The notes under the pieces: model-generated | Databases searched by the model: none | What the model was told of the DNA's origin: nothing | What the model saw: only the letters and a program-made list of their open reading frames with translations | Source: Vespula vulgaris | Taxonomy: Eukaryota; Arthropoda; Insecta; Hymenoptera; Vespidae | NCBI RefSeq assembly: GCF_905475345.1 | Contig: NC_066606.1 | Span: 2,573,501-2,637,500 of the forward strand | Length of the DNA stretch: 64,000 nt | Direction: 5' to 3' | In this document: positions 55,204 through 64,000 of the stretch, piece by piece | Layout of the letters: the number at the start of each line of letters is the position of its first letter | How positions within the stretch are numbered: the stretch's first letter is position 1 | Position numbers and translations under genes: made by a program

Positions 55204-55204
<1 letters not shown>
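54951..55204 (+). other. Unique block open for about 85 codons
   Basis: One plus frame is open from the AT tract to the GA tract with a mixed composition (segments LDIDDITVGGFNHVI and LRGFIVLYERVKRIRRKR). The only ATG is upstream of the AT repeat, so a native start would need an unseen exon. TCGATCG..CGATCGA makes a 7-bp hairpin at about 55081-55099. No domain is recognised; chance is plausible at this GC content. Confidence 0.14.

Positions 55205-55205
<1 letters not shown>

Positions 55206-55242
<37 letters not shown>
55206..55242. repeat. (GA)n microsatellite
   Basis: Eighteen GA copies. Confidence 0.97.
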
Positions 55243-55247
<5 letters not shown>

Positions 55248-55249
55248 GG

Positions 55250-55675
55250 AGAGATAAAATGAGCGAAGCTTTGCTAACCGATTTTCATCTAGAATGAGTT
55301 TTCCTAGATTCGAACTTGGTATAATTCGAAAAGGGAAAATTACTTTTTTTCTTTTTTTTTTTTTTTCGTTGAACATTATCAACGTCATCGACGTAAAAAG
55401 TTGAACATGTTAACGAATTAAAATATATTCTGACGATTACGTAAACAAGTTTAGATTACTATAATTATCTTGGAGATTTGAAAAAGAGAAAGTTGAAAGA
55501 GAAAATATACTTTTCATAGTTCTTTTACGATCTTTGATATATTTACGAATGATCGGTGTACTTTTTTAGAACGATACTTTTTCGATAAAAAGCAGACGAC
55601 GAGACTAACGTAATAATTAAAATAAATAGAGATGGAAATAAACATCGAGGTGAGATATATTTAAGAGGCACAAAT
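55250..55675. other. AT-rich non-coding DNA
   Basis: T/C run at 55344-55366, otherwise unique AT-rich sequence with no gene. Confidence 0.6.
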
Positions 55676-55677
55676 TT

Positions 55678-55678
<1 letters not shown>

Positions 55679-55708
<30 letters not shown>
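55679..55708. repeat. (ATT)n microsatellite
   Basis: Ten ATT triplets. Confidence 0.97.
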
Positions 55709-55714
55709 CTTGGA

Positions 55715-56990
55715 AGATTTATTAAAAATTTCGAACGAGCATTAAAAAAGAATAACAAAAGGAAGAGAAGAAAAGAAAAGAAATATTCACGAGTGCGTGA
55801 AACAGTTATCAAAATGATATTAATGACGTTTAAATAAAAAACGAATGAATTTGTTTACGACTGTTTATAATAGATATAATATATTTTAGAAGTAACTCAC
55901 GTTCTTTGAAATAAAATGTAGTCCGACCAAAATTTAGTAGACACATACCTGCGAACAAAGGAACAAAATAAAAATTAATTCATATTATAATTCATATTAT
56001 TCGACCATATATATATATTACATACTTATATTACATACCTATATTACATAACTATATTTCATATTATATATATGATCGATAAAAGGATATATCATTCAAA
56101 ATTAGTAGTAGGAACGACGTTCAATGAGAATATATCGAGTCTATTCTCGTAGAGAATCGAAATCAACGCTTGATGACGTGGTGTACCTACGTATTTCTCA
56201 GGAAGACTTTGGCCCATGTAACGTACATATGTACATTATGTTCATAATAGGAGCTCTGCCCGTATTCTCACCCCCTCTTTCCCTTAACTTGCCCATAATG
56301 TGCAGAGAGACCCAATGAAATAGTGAATCGAGGTAGGAACACGAGACGGTCGTTGCCATAACTCAAATATTCGTAGTTTGAGCGACACACTTATATGGAC
56401 CTTCATTCGAAGTTCATATTCATGAACTTAACACACCGTTCGTTATAAAATCTTACTATAATTTTAAACAATTACATAAATTTTATCTCGCAGAATATGC
56501 GATTTTTTTGTTTTTCTTTTTTTTTGTAAGTATCCAATAGTAAAATTAACACGACGTATATATTTTCTCTTTCTTTTAACAATGAGAATGTTTTCAATTT
56601 TTCCTTTTTTCTTTTTTATTTTATTTTTTTCTCTCGAGTGAAAAAGGAACTATTTTAAACCCGTGAACGAAATAAAACGTCGTTGCGTGTGTTCTTGGAA
56701 TTATATTTAAAAGTGAAAAGCAGGATGACGTGTTTACGTATGTATCTATTTGTTTGTAAGATATTATAAGAGTCGATGTACATTATCTTACAGAATCTTT
56801 ATTTCTTGTATGTTAGAGAAAACAAGGGAAAAAAAGAAGAAGAAGAAGAAGAAGAAAAAATACTAGGAATTTATTCAGAAAGGAGAAGGAATTAATTCGA
56901 GATCTTGCACGGATTAAAACGACGAAAGTATAAAGAGGAAGGGAGAAAAAAAATAAAAAGAAAGGAAAAGAAATATAGTCGTCATGAATC
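55715..56990. other. Non-coding DNA
   Basis: TATTACATA-type imperfect repeats lie at 55980-56075. 56100-56340 is unique and open in one plus frame (from ATG 56124, 64 codons) without recognisable features. GAA triplets lie at 56835-56855. Confidence 0.5.
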
Positions 56991-56992
56991 TT

Positions 56993-56994
<2 letters not shown>

Positions 56995-57047
<53 letters not shown>
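56995..57047. repeat. (AT)n microsatellite
   Basis: Twenty-six AT copies. Confidence 0.98.
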
Positions 57048-57049
<2 letters not shown>

Positions 57050-57530
57050 CAATTTACTACTATTTCTCATGTTTCTTATCAACGAGTAAATGGATGCATA
57101 ATTTCTACGTAGATTAGAAAATATATATACATATGTATATAAATTACATTTTCGTAAGAAACAGTACATAGTAGAAAATACAATTTTTATCCCCTTTTCC
57201 TAATGCAACGAAAAAAAAAAAATAAATAAATAAATTTCTATATTAACGCGCGTTTCCTTCTTCTACTTGTTCTCAGTTTTTTTTTTATTTTTTTCATTTT
57301 TTAATTATCCTCTTCTATTAGAAAATTGAAAAAGAGGGGAAAAGGAAGTTGGAAAGAGAGAAAAAAAGAAAAGGAAAGAAAACATGTCTCACGGTTATTA
57401 TCGAACAATTATTTCATAATGGATTCATAAAATGCAGTTACAAATGTTTCCTATACAAAAGAAAAAGAGGGAGAGAAAAACAGAAAGAAAGAGAGAAAGA
57501 GACAGAGAGACAAAGAGAGAGACAGAGATT
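57050..57530. other. AT- and purine-rich non-coding DNA
   Basis: Purine-rich tract at 57460-57530 with GACA/GAGA units. No gene is recognised. Confidence 0.6.
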
Positions 57531-57629
57531 ATGTATACGTATATGTACATATATATATATATATATATATATGTACGTATATATACGTATGTATACGTAT
57601 ATATGTACGTATATACGTATGTATACACG
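57531..57629. repeat. 99-bp perfectly alternating purine-pyrimidine tract
   Basis: An AT core (about 57549-57572) is flanked by GTAC, ACGT, TACGTA and GTATAC units. Every step alternates purine and pyrimidine. Such tracts can adopt Z-DNA or cruciform structures; that is a general property and has not been tested here. Confidence 0.9.
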
Positions 57630-57639
57630 AGACAGGTTG

Positions 57640-58070
57640 CAATGAGGACTGTAACGAGAGTTACGGCAGGAACACATATAATTAAGGTAGGTGGGGGGTA
57701 GAGGGTGGGAGAAGGAAGGGGAGAGGGTTGGGTGCGATGAATCGCGACAGAAACGGTTACAATACGTGTTGTTGTGTTGCGTTGATGTCGACCGTACCCG
57801 TTTAATGTCTCTCCTTGTCCAGGTTAATGCATCTATGTATTCATAATGTATACACATGTACGAGAGAAGAGAGACACGTATCTACGCGTAGTAGTATGGA
57901 TGTAAGTATATGTGTATGTGGGTACGTGTATGTATGTATATATGTATGTATCTATATATGTACGTAAGGATATAGGTACGTGTATGTATCACAAAGTGAG
58001 AGTTCACGTAACTTTGATGGGAAGTTGATATGTATATATGAATATATGTGTGTGTGTATTTAATAATATA
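57640..58070. other. G-rich then GT/ATGT-rich non-coding DNA
   Basis: 57690-57735 is G-rich on this strand (GGTGGGGGG, GGGTGGG). 57900-57990 consists of imperfect ATGT/GTAT tetramers. AAG/GTAGGT at about 57684-57692 resembles a splice donor but no exon is supported. Confidence 0.5.
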
Positions 58071-58880
58071 TATATTTTTTGGATATATATATATATATGT
58101 ATTTAATAATTATGTGATATGATAATTATTAAATATGTCCGAGATATTCCTATAGTTAGAAGAAATTTTAATTAAATTTATTCATTAAAAAAAAATTGTG
58201 TGTGTGTGTAAATTAATATAAATCAAATGAATATATTATTTAATGATAATTTATATTGTTATTAAATACTATTTTATCAATACTATCCATCATCATTATT
58301 TTTATATAATATAATACGAAAAATTATATATTACTTCTAGCACATTTTAATCATTTAATTATACTTTCTATCGAATTGTATTATTTTTAATTTTTAGTTT
58401 ATGTGTATATATATCTAAAAAAAAAAAAACACACACACACATTTGGAAAAATAAGAGTATTGTACACATCGGTTTTCCTTCCTTATAAATTTTTTCTTTC
58501 TTTTCTTTTTTTCTTTTTTCTTTTATAGACATAAAAAATCGACATTCTTTATAGTGAATTGCGAAGAGACTATAAAGAAGAAAAATGCAGTGGTGCTCTT
58601 CATTAGACTTGGAGAATAAAATTGAAGAATTTAATTGACGAGTACGTCGTAGAAGAGAGATGAAAATGTATGACAGCCACCGGTAGCCAACTTGAAAGTT
58701 AAATTCTAAACTTTCTTGGTATGTAAGTAGTTGTTTGCCACTTTTCTCGCATTCCCAATGTTCTTCTTATACGGTTAGAACATTGCGAAATTTTACTCTT
58801 TTCTCAGAACTCGTTAAGTCCATTTTATTAGGTTATATAACAGAACGTATTTCCTTCGAATTTCTTCTATCTTTTTTCTC
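58070..58880. other. AT-rich non-coding DNA
   Basis: Includes GT (58197-58208) and CA (58430-58441) mini-tracts and unique sequence at 58540-58860. A 17-codon ATG frame at 58586 (MQWCSSLDLENKIEEFN) is too short to call. Confidence 0.55.
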
Positions 58881-58884
58881 CCTT

Positions 58885-58886
<2 letters not shown>

Positions 58887-58917
<31 letters not shown>
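58887..58917. repeat. (CT)n microsatellite
   Basis: Fifteen CT copies. Confidence 0.97.
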
Positions 58918-58921
<4 letters not shown>

Positions 58922-59227
58922 CGTTTTACCCGAATGTTATTTCTCGTCCGATCAACTTTTGCCACGTACAATTTTGAGATTGTAATTAATTTAACAGTTA
59001 CATGTAACCGTTTCCACTCCATTTTTAATAACTACTACTATAACAAAAGTGTACTATTAAAGAGATCGATAAAAAAGATGACTTTACTGTTCTTCGAAAG
59101 TAAAATGAAAAGAAAAAATTGAAACATCGCGAAAATGCAATTCGACGATAAACGTAATAGGTACTTTTTCATGTAATCGAGTTTGCAAAAAATAAAAAGA
59201 GATTCTAAAATTAAAAATATCGTAAAC

Positions 59228-59300
59228 CAACGGTTCTAAACTTTATGAGTTGAAGAACCCTTTGTTTTCCTTTTTTTTTTTTTGTTTTTCATATGACATG
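59228..59300 (+). mobile_element. Possible hAT-like terminal repeat (eroded)
   Basis: CAACGGTTCTAAACTTTATG followed by AGTTGAAGAACCCTTTG resembles the start of hAT-type MITEs, which open with CAG.GGTTCTCAAACTT and continue with a GAACCCC motif. No partner end was found downstream. It may be a single degraded terminus. Confidence 0.3.
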
Positions 59301-59309
59301 CATTTTTTT

Positions 59310-59805
59310 TATCAAGATTTTTAACTTTACAACTTTTTATAAAAAAGAGAATTTTATATACAAACTATATGTATCTACTGTACACTATTATATACTGAAC
59401 TTACAAAACAAAAAAAGAAAGAAAAAGAAAATAAAAGACAGAAGAGAGAAAGAAGAAAGATAGAAAAGAAAAATATTTTGACAACAATTTTGATGTTTCT
59501 TTTAGTAAAATTTACAAAATAAATAAATAGATCGTATGTAAATCATAGATTTTAGAAACGAAACTTACAATTTGTTCGATATATTTTAGATAGAATGAAT
59601 ATTTTTACATATATTGACCAGTGTTAGTATCGAGTTATTATAAGTTCGATAAGTCAATTAATTTTGATAGAGGGTTGCTTCTTATTCATTAATCAAGGTG
59701 ATATAGAACCTTAATTGGAGTAATTAGAGTAGTGGGAGTCGAGATCTTAAAACAATCAGAGTTAATGGAGTGTGTTTCGTGTATGTGTATATATATAATT
59801 ATGTA
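59310..59805. other. AT-rich non-coding DNA
   Basis: A-rich DNA (59405-59475) and unique AT-rich sequence. No gene is recognised. Confidence 0.6.
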
Positions 59806-59807
59806 GT

Positions 59808-59810
<3 letters not shown>

Positions 59811-59844
<34 letters not shown>
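59811..59844. repeat. (CT)n microsatellite
   Basis: Sixteen CT copies followed by AAC/AAT triplets to about 59885. Confidence 0.97.
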
Positions 59845-59847
<3 letters not shown>

Positions 59848-59924
59848 TACAATAACAACAACAATAGCAATAATCATAATGAGAGTAATAATGGAGTAAT
59901 GGTGGAACGTAACGTGACATTAAA

Positions 59925-60560
59925 CGTCATATTTATTTTGTAAAACGAAAAACGAAAGATTATTTTGAAAAAAGAAAAAGAAGTCAAAATAATCTTCAAT
60001 ATTAAAAATATAATTTAGTATAATTTAGTTTTACTTCATTTATTTCCCTTTTACATAAAATGAAACCTAAATTTTACATAAACAAGCTAATTAAAGCAAG
60101 TAGTTCAACATCCTAAAAATATAATGAAACATCGTTTTACATCGAGAATTATTTTCATTTAAAAATCCAAATTTCTCTAATCTAGATTAAATAAATAATA
60201 TTTCCCTATATCATCTCATATTTATTCTGCAATCCAAAAAGAAAAAAAAAACAATACTCCTAAGAAAAATGTGAAAAATTAATGTTGAACATAAAAACCG
60301 TATCACTTATTCATTTCACATTTCTTTCATATATAAAATTGATCCTAAATTTTATACAAGCAAGCCGATCAAAGCAAGTTAACTAATTCCATATAAGAAA
60401 ATACTTCAATTTTTAATTCCAAGCACAAATCTCAGTCCGTCGACAAACGTCGAACGTTCCTTCTAATTACTTATACCATAAACGTCCTATTTATTTCATA
60501 AATCGAAAGAAAAAATAAGTAAGATTATTAAAAAAGAAAAACTAATCCGGGATCTTTTAA
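59925..60560. repeat. Diverged tandem repeat with a unit of about 280 bp
   Basis: The unit start, CGTCATATTTATTTTG then AAAACGAAA-like sequence, recurs at about 59925, 60212 and 60484 (spacing about 287 and 272 bp). A second landmark, AAATG/TTG-A..CCTAAATTTTA.ACAAGCAAGC followed by AAAGCAAGT, occurs at about 60058 and 60335 in the first two units. A third, AAATCCAA.TTTCT.A versus AATTCCAAGCACAAATCTCAG, precedes each junction. Two full units and a partial third are present, heavily diverged. Confidence 0.65.
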
Positions 60561-60835
60561 ATGCTAAAAAAAAAAAAAAAACAAAAACAAAAACCAAATG
60601 GAAAAAAAAGAAAGATAAAAAAGGGAGAAATAGTCTTAAGTCGATGCCGACACTAACAACAATAATAAGAGAGGAGTGACAGGTCATAAAACTCATTTGT
60701 CGTACTCAAAGGTACTCGTAAAAAGAAGGGTAGGCTGGTAAAACACGTTCGAAGAGAATTCTGAGGAGGAAACGAAGGAAGAAGAGAGGATGGTGGAATA
60801 GGTAGGAGAGATTGCGAAGCAAGCGGACAGGAAAG

Positions 60836-60842
60836 TATAAAA
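60836..60842 (+). promoter_or_regulatory. TATA-box-like site
   Basis: TATAAAA lies in a GC-richer context about 97 bp upstream of ATG 60933. A start site about 30 bp downstream would leave a 5' leader of about 65 bp. This is circumstantial. Confidence 0.2.
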
Positions 60843-60932
60843 CGAGTCACTTTGCAGGGCCGCCCAACGTCCCTATCTACGTTAGTCAATGGAAAAAGTT
60901 GTAACTAGTTGCTTGAGTTCGGCGAAGCTTAA

Positions 60933-61058
60933 ATGAGCCGTCGTCAACGTGGACGACGATTCTCTCTTTTCGTCGTTACTTCACTCGCTTTCCTCTCTTT
61001 GTTTTCGACTACTTCCTTTACTCAAACTCTATCTCTCTCACACTTATTCTCTCAGTGA
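60933..61058 (+). CDS. Candidate 41-residue peptide with signal-peptide-like N-terminus
   Basis: The frame runs from ATG 60933 (context CTTAAATGAG) to TGA 61056-61058. Residues 1-9 are strongly basic (MSRRQRGRR), 10-24 are hydrophobic (FSLFVVTSLAFLSLF) and 25-29 are small/polar, the layout of a signal peptide. Only about 12 residues would remain after cleavage, so a complete product would need a further exon or be a very small peptide. The overlapping +1 frame continues into an acidic Asp/Glu run encoded by a GACGAAGAG minisatellite (61067-61107). Pyrimidine richness after 60960 alone could create the hydrophobic run, so confidence is low. Confidence 0.15.
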   Translation: MSRRQRGRRFSLFVVTSLAFLSLFSTTSFTQTLSLSHLFSQ

Positions 61059-61066
61059 AAACAAGG

Positions 61067-61107
61067 ACGAAAAGGACGAAGAGGACGAAGAGGACGAAGA
61101 GGACGAA
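61067..61107. repeat. GACGAAGAG 9-bp minisatellite
   Basis: About four copies of a 9-bp unit, GACGAA(G/A)AG. Confidence 0.93.
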
Positions 61108-61109
61108 CA

Positions 61110-62465
61110 CTCGTTCATGAAAGTCGTAAATTGCTTCTCTATTACTCGTCTATGTACTTTGTTTTAATCACCTAACGAAATTTTACTGAATTTAATATAT
61201 TACGGTATACGTATACGATGTGTATGTAATGTACGTATGTAGATTTAGACATTTGATCTTTGTAGTTACTTGTATCTAAAAGTAGATCTTTTAAATGCGC
61301 ATGGAGATTTTGTAAATGGAATAAAGAAGAAAAATTGAGCTGGATGAAACGTCGATGAATATATTATGCCCATTTTTTTTTTTTTTTGTAGTTTTATATT
61401 ATCTCTTTTCTTCCGTATCTTAAGATACTTTTTATGTCTTTCTTTCTCTTTTCTTTCTTCTTCTTTTTTTATTTTTTGAAGGAGATCGTATTATCGGTTA
61501 ATAAGAGAATTTTTTTTTAAATATATATATATATATATGTTTGTATGTGTGTATGTATGTGTGTAAATTATTATATTAAAGTACATAAATTATTACATAG
61601 ACGTATATATTTCGAATCTTCTGACAAATTTTTTTCTAATATTTCTTTTATCTAAAGATAGAATAAAGTAAATCTTTAATGCAACGTTTTATCGTATTGC
61701 ATTACTCAATCGTTCAAGATTATTGATATAACGCCTAATAATCTCTAATATCACAATTAATTAATGAAAATTATATTATTGATTTTGCTCGTGCTTCTCA
61801 TTCGCATATTTTTCATTGAAATATAAATATATATAATTACATTTACAATGAAAATTTCTCTATCTGAAAATAATATGAATATATATCTGTACAGAAGAAA
61901 AAAAAAAAAAAAGAAACGAGTTAGTGAATTGATTTGTTCGTTCTTAGAAAAGAATTGCTATATTCATTACTTTTATAGATCATTGAGAAATAAAAAGAAC
62001 GGATTGCACAACTCTTTTCTTCTCTTCATGATCCTTAAAAGTATCCTCTTTACGATCGACCGTCGCCATTCTTTCGAACATCGACGAATCAATCTTTTCT
62101 CTCTTTCTCCCTTTCTCTCTATCTCGTAAAAATATTTCTCTTATCGTCGTCACACATCTAATGGAAAAATTATTCGACAATCGTGTTTAGAATACTTTTA
62201 AGATTCTTAACTATCTCATTCGTTTAGAAATCATTAGAAAATAAAAAACGTATTCGTGATGATGAAAAATAATTTCAAATCATTTATTTTTATATTAATC
62301 TTTTTTTTTTTATCTTTCTCTATTTAAAATATGTCTTTAACATATTTTCAATAATTAAATAAGTAAATAAATATATATATATATATAAACAAGTATTCGG
62401 AAATATAAAAAAGAAAGAGTTAAGGATTATTGGAAATGAAACTTATTTTTCTTTCCTTTTACATT
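61110..62465. other. AT-rich non-coding DNA
   Basis: T runs (61371-61388, 62300-62312), an AT/GT zone (61520-61566) and an A17-type run (61897-61913). No gene is recognised. Confidence 0.6.
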
Positions 62466-62486
62466 CTCTCTCTCTCTCTCTCTCTC
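62466..62486. repeat. (CT)n microsatellite
   Basis: Ten CT copies. Confidence 0.95.
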
Positions 62487-62589
62487 GTTTTTTTTTTTAA
62501 ACTCGGTGCTATGATAACGAGGAAAGGTGCACGAAATTTATTCATAGCCCGGACTGTCGTCTAGCTCGCTTCGCGATTAGCCATATTGC

Positions 62590-62590
62590 A

Positions 62591-62633
<43 letters not shown>

Positions 62634-62645
62634 TTTCTCTTTCTC
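62590..62645. repeat. (TC)n microsatellite, interrupted
   Basis: TC copies with two TTT interruptions. Confidence 0.96.
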
Positions 62646-62734
62646 ACTCAGTCTCTCTTTATTTTTTACGTCAATGTCCTCGAGGGGCAACGGCATAATA
62701 AACGGGTAGTCCCTCGTGTTCTCCAAGTGAACTC

Positions 62735-62737
<3 letters not shown>

Positions 62738-62787
<50 letters not shown>
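62738..62787. repeat. (CT)n microsatellite
   Basis: Twenty-five CT copies. Confidence 0.98.
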
Positions 62788-62789
<2 letters not shown>

Positions 62790-62794
<5 letters not shown>

Positions 62795-63060
62795 ATCTCT
62801 CTCACTCCCGAGTGTCCCCAGTCTCGCGCTTCGCCAAATGAGAAGGAATTATGAATGAACGAGAACGCCTTCTTTAGTAATCTATTTTTACGTTTCAAAG
62901 AACGGAGAAAATGTTTTCGAGGACGGCCAGGAAATACCATCTCATGGAATTTGCTTTTCTGCCTCTAGGAAAGTATCTATCTTCTCTATCTTGTCATCCT
63001 TTTTATGGTCTCTCTCTTGAACGAATATAAGATAGACATCGCATCGTAATTATCTTTAAT
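62790..63060. other. Unique CpG-containing DNA
   Basis: Repeat-poor stretch without a supported open frame. It may be conserved non-coding DNA. Confidence 0.4.
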
Positions 63061-63072
63061 GTTTTACCGACC

Positions 63073-63075
<3 letters not shown>

Positions 63076-63135
<60 letters not shown>
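63076..63135. repeat. (AT)n microsatellite
   Basis: Thirty AT copies, the longest dinucleotide AT tract in the window. Confidence 0.98.
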
Positions 63136-63137
<2 letters not shown>

Positions 63138-63312
63138 TATTATACGATATAACATAGTATGTATATATTATATACATTTAATAAAATATATTTAGCATTA
63201 TATAATAAATTAATATTAACGTATAATAAATTATAATATTATATATATATAAAATATATTTAGGTATTATACGATATATCCATAGTATTTATATACTATA
63301 TACAATTAAATC
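63134..63312. repeat. Duplication with a 127-bp offset
   Basis: TAGGTATTATACGATATA followed by CATAGTAT.TATATA.TATATACA.TTAA occurs at 63134 and again at 63261. The copies differ by a few substitutions. AT-rich filler lies between. Confidence 0.88.
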
Positions 63313-63511
63313 TATAGAGAGATCTAATCATGCAACGAAGTTTGTTTCCTTTTTATAACGCGATAAACAAACATTTCATAATTATGCAATTTTTACGTAG
63401 CTTCGATTTAATTAATATTTTAACGAGCGTTAAATAACTTTGTTATATTTTTTCATTCGGTAAAAAAATTATTATGATTGACGAAAATTATTGTTCATAA
63501 TAATATTAATA

Positions 63512-63542
63512 GTCATCATCATCATCATCGTCATCGTCATCG
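63512..63542. repeat. (ATC)n/(GTC)n trinucleotide microsatellite
   Basis: About ten triplets changing from ATC to GTC. Confidence 0.95.
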
Positions 63543-63627
63543 TTCTGTATAAAATACAGTATTATCAGAAAAAAAGAAGGAGAGAAAAAAAAGAAATAAC
63601 AAAAAAAAAGAAAGGAAGAGAAGAAAA

Positions 63628-63656
63628 ATGTCCTCGATGATTACGAGCTTTAACAG
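63628..63656 (+). other. Possible short 5' coding exon
   Basis: ATG 63628 in the good insect start context GAAAAATG opens nine codons (MSSMITSFN) and reaches a strong splice donor CAG/GTAACT at 63654-63662. No downstream exon is seen before the window ends. The pattern can arise by chance. Confidence 0.12.
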
Positions 63657-63659
63657 GTA

Positions 63660-63900
63660 ACTGTCGTACATTTTTCATTAAATTTCTCTTGTTAACGTAG
63701 TAGAAATTGCCTCTGGCAAGGGTGAACACCTACGAAAAGAAATAACGGGGGCGGACAAACGTTAAATCAATTACACACTTGCGAGGTGCGAAAACTCTGT
63801 TCCCAACGTAGAAAGTTTATTTTACAAGTTAAAATCCAGTTAAGTCGATGAAGTTTACAAAGTACATTCCTTTGAGTTAAATCGTACCCGATTCGGTACT
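63660..63900. promoter_or_regulatory. Unique block with several insect developmental motifs
   Basis: Repeat-free DNA with GGTGAACACCT (T-box-like, about 63722-63732), ATCAATTAC (homeodomain-like) and ACATTCCTTTGAG (overlapping TEAD-like ACATTCC and TCF-like CCTTTGA, about 63864-63876). A regulatory role is inferred from motif resemblance only. Confidence 0.2.
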
Positions 63901-63904
63901 TTCG

Positions 63905-63906
<2 letters not shown>

Positions 63907-63971
<65 letters not shown>

Positions 63972-63974
63972 TAT
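63907..63974. repeat. (AT)n then (ATGT)n microsatellite
   Basis: Nineteen AT copies are followed by about eight ATGT tetramers, matching the compound type at 30994-31060. Confidence 0.98.
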
Positions 63975-64000
63975 AAGCCTAAAGTTCGAGTTTCAAATTA

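Overview
This 64 kb window looks like non-coding chromosomal DNA from an insect. It is most likely intergenic or long-intron DNA from a hymenopteran (wasp, bee or ant type). The evidence is indirect: composition is AT-rich (about 30% GC by eye), CpG dinucleotides are plentiful (TCGA, TTCG and CGAA are everywhere), and microsatellite density is extreme, with (GA)n/(CT)n, (AT)n, (TTCG)n, (GATA)n, (CATA)n and (AAT)n tracts. Bacterial, organellar or viral origin is very unlikely, because there is no gene packing and hardly any open frame outside simple repeats. Genus and species cannot be named from the sequence.

I recognise no confident protein-coding gene, tRNA, rRNA, snRNA or CRISPR array. Almost every long open frame is a simple repeat read as protein: (CT)n gives Leu/Ser, (GA)n gives Arg/Glu, (AT)n gives Ile/Tyr, (TTCG)n gives Phe-Val-Arg-Ser and (ACAG)n gives Thr-Asp-Arg-Gln. 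Those frames are not annotated as genes.

Layout. 1-7.6 kb: microsatellite-rich DNA with one possible Sox/POU site cluster near 2.2 kb. 7.6-7.9 kb: a microsatellite-free block rich in TAAT cores. 8.7-10.5 kb: a GC-richer block with a mosaic of tetra- and pentanucleotide repeats, two short open frames with raised third-position GC, and a 60-bp tandem duplication. 11-30 kb: mostly AT-rich DNA with long (AT)n, (GATA)n, (TTTA)n and (AAT)n tracts, and one solo hAT-like terminal repeat near 21.9 kb. 30-37.5 kb: paired long (GA)n tracts, a convergent YY1/Pho-type site pair at 34.87 kb and a GC-rich hairpin block at 36.2-36.55 kb. 40 kb: a 333-bp element with terminal inverted repeats and TA flanks (a MITE). 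45.4-46 kb: a degenerate array of about seven related units. 51.3-51.9 kb: a GC-rich block with a perfect CRE palindrome. 53-64 kb: several diverged tandem duplications, including a unit of about 280 bp at 59.9-60.6 kb, a 99-bp perfectly alternating purine-pyrimidine tract, and a TATA-box-plus-signal-peptide-like short frame at 60.8-61.1 kb.

No genes can be shown to work together here. The most interesting items are (1) the two old tandem families at 45.4 and 59.9 kb, (2) the MITE, (3) the GC-rich islands carrying YY1-type, CRE and hairpin structure, and (4) a few short frames whose codon composition differs from the surroundings. I found nothing I could honestly call a new biological system.
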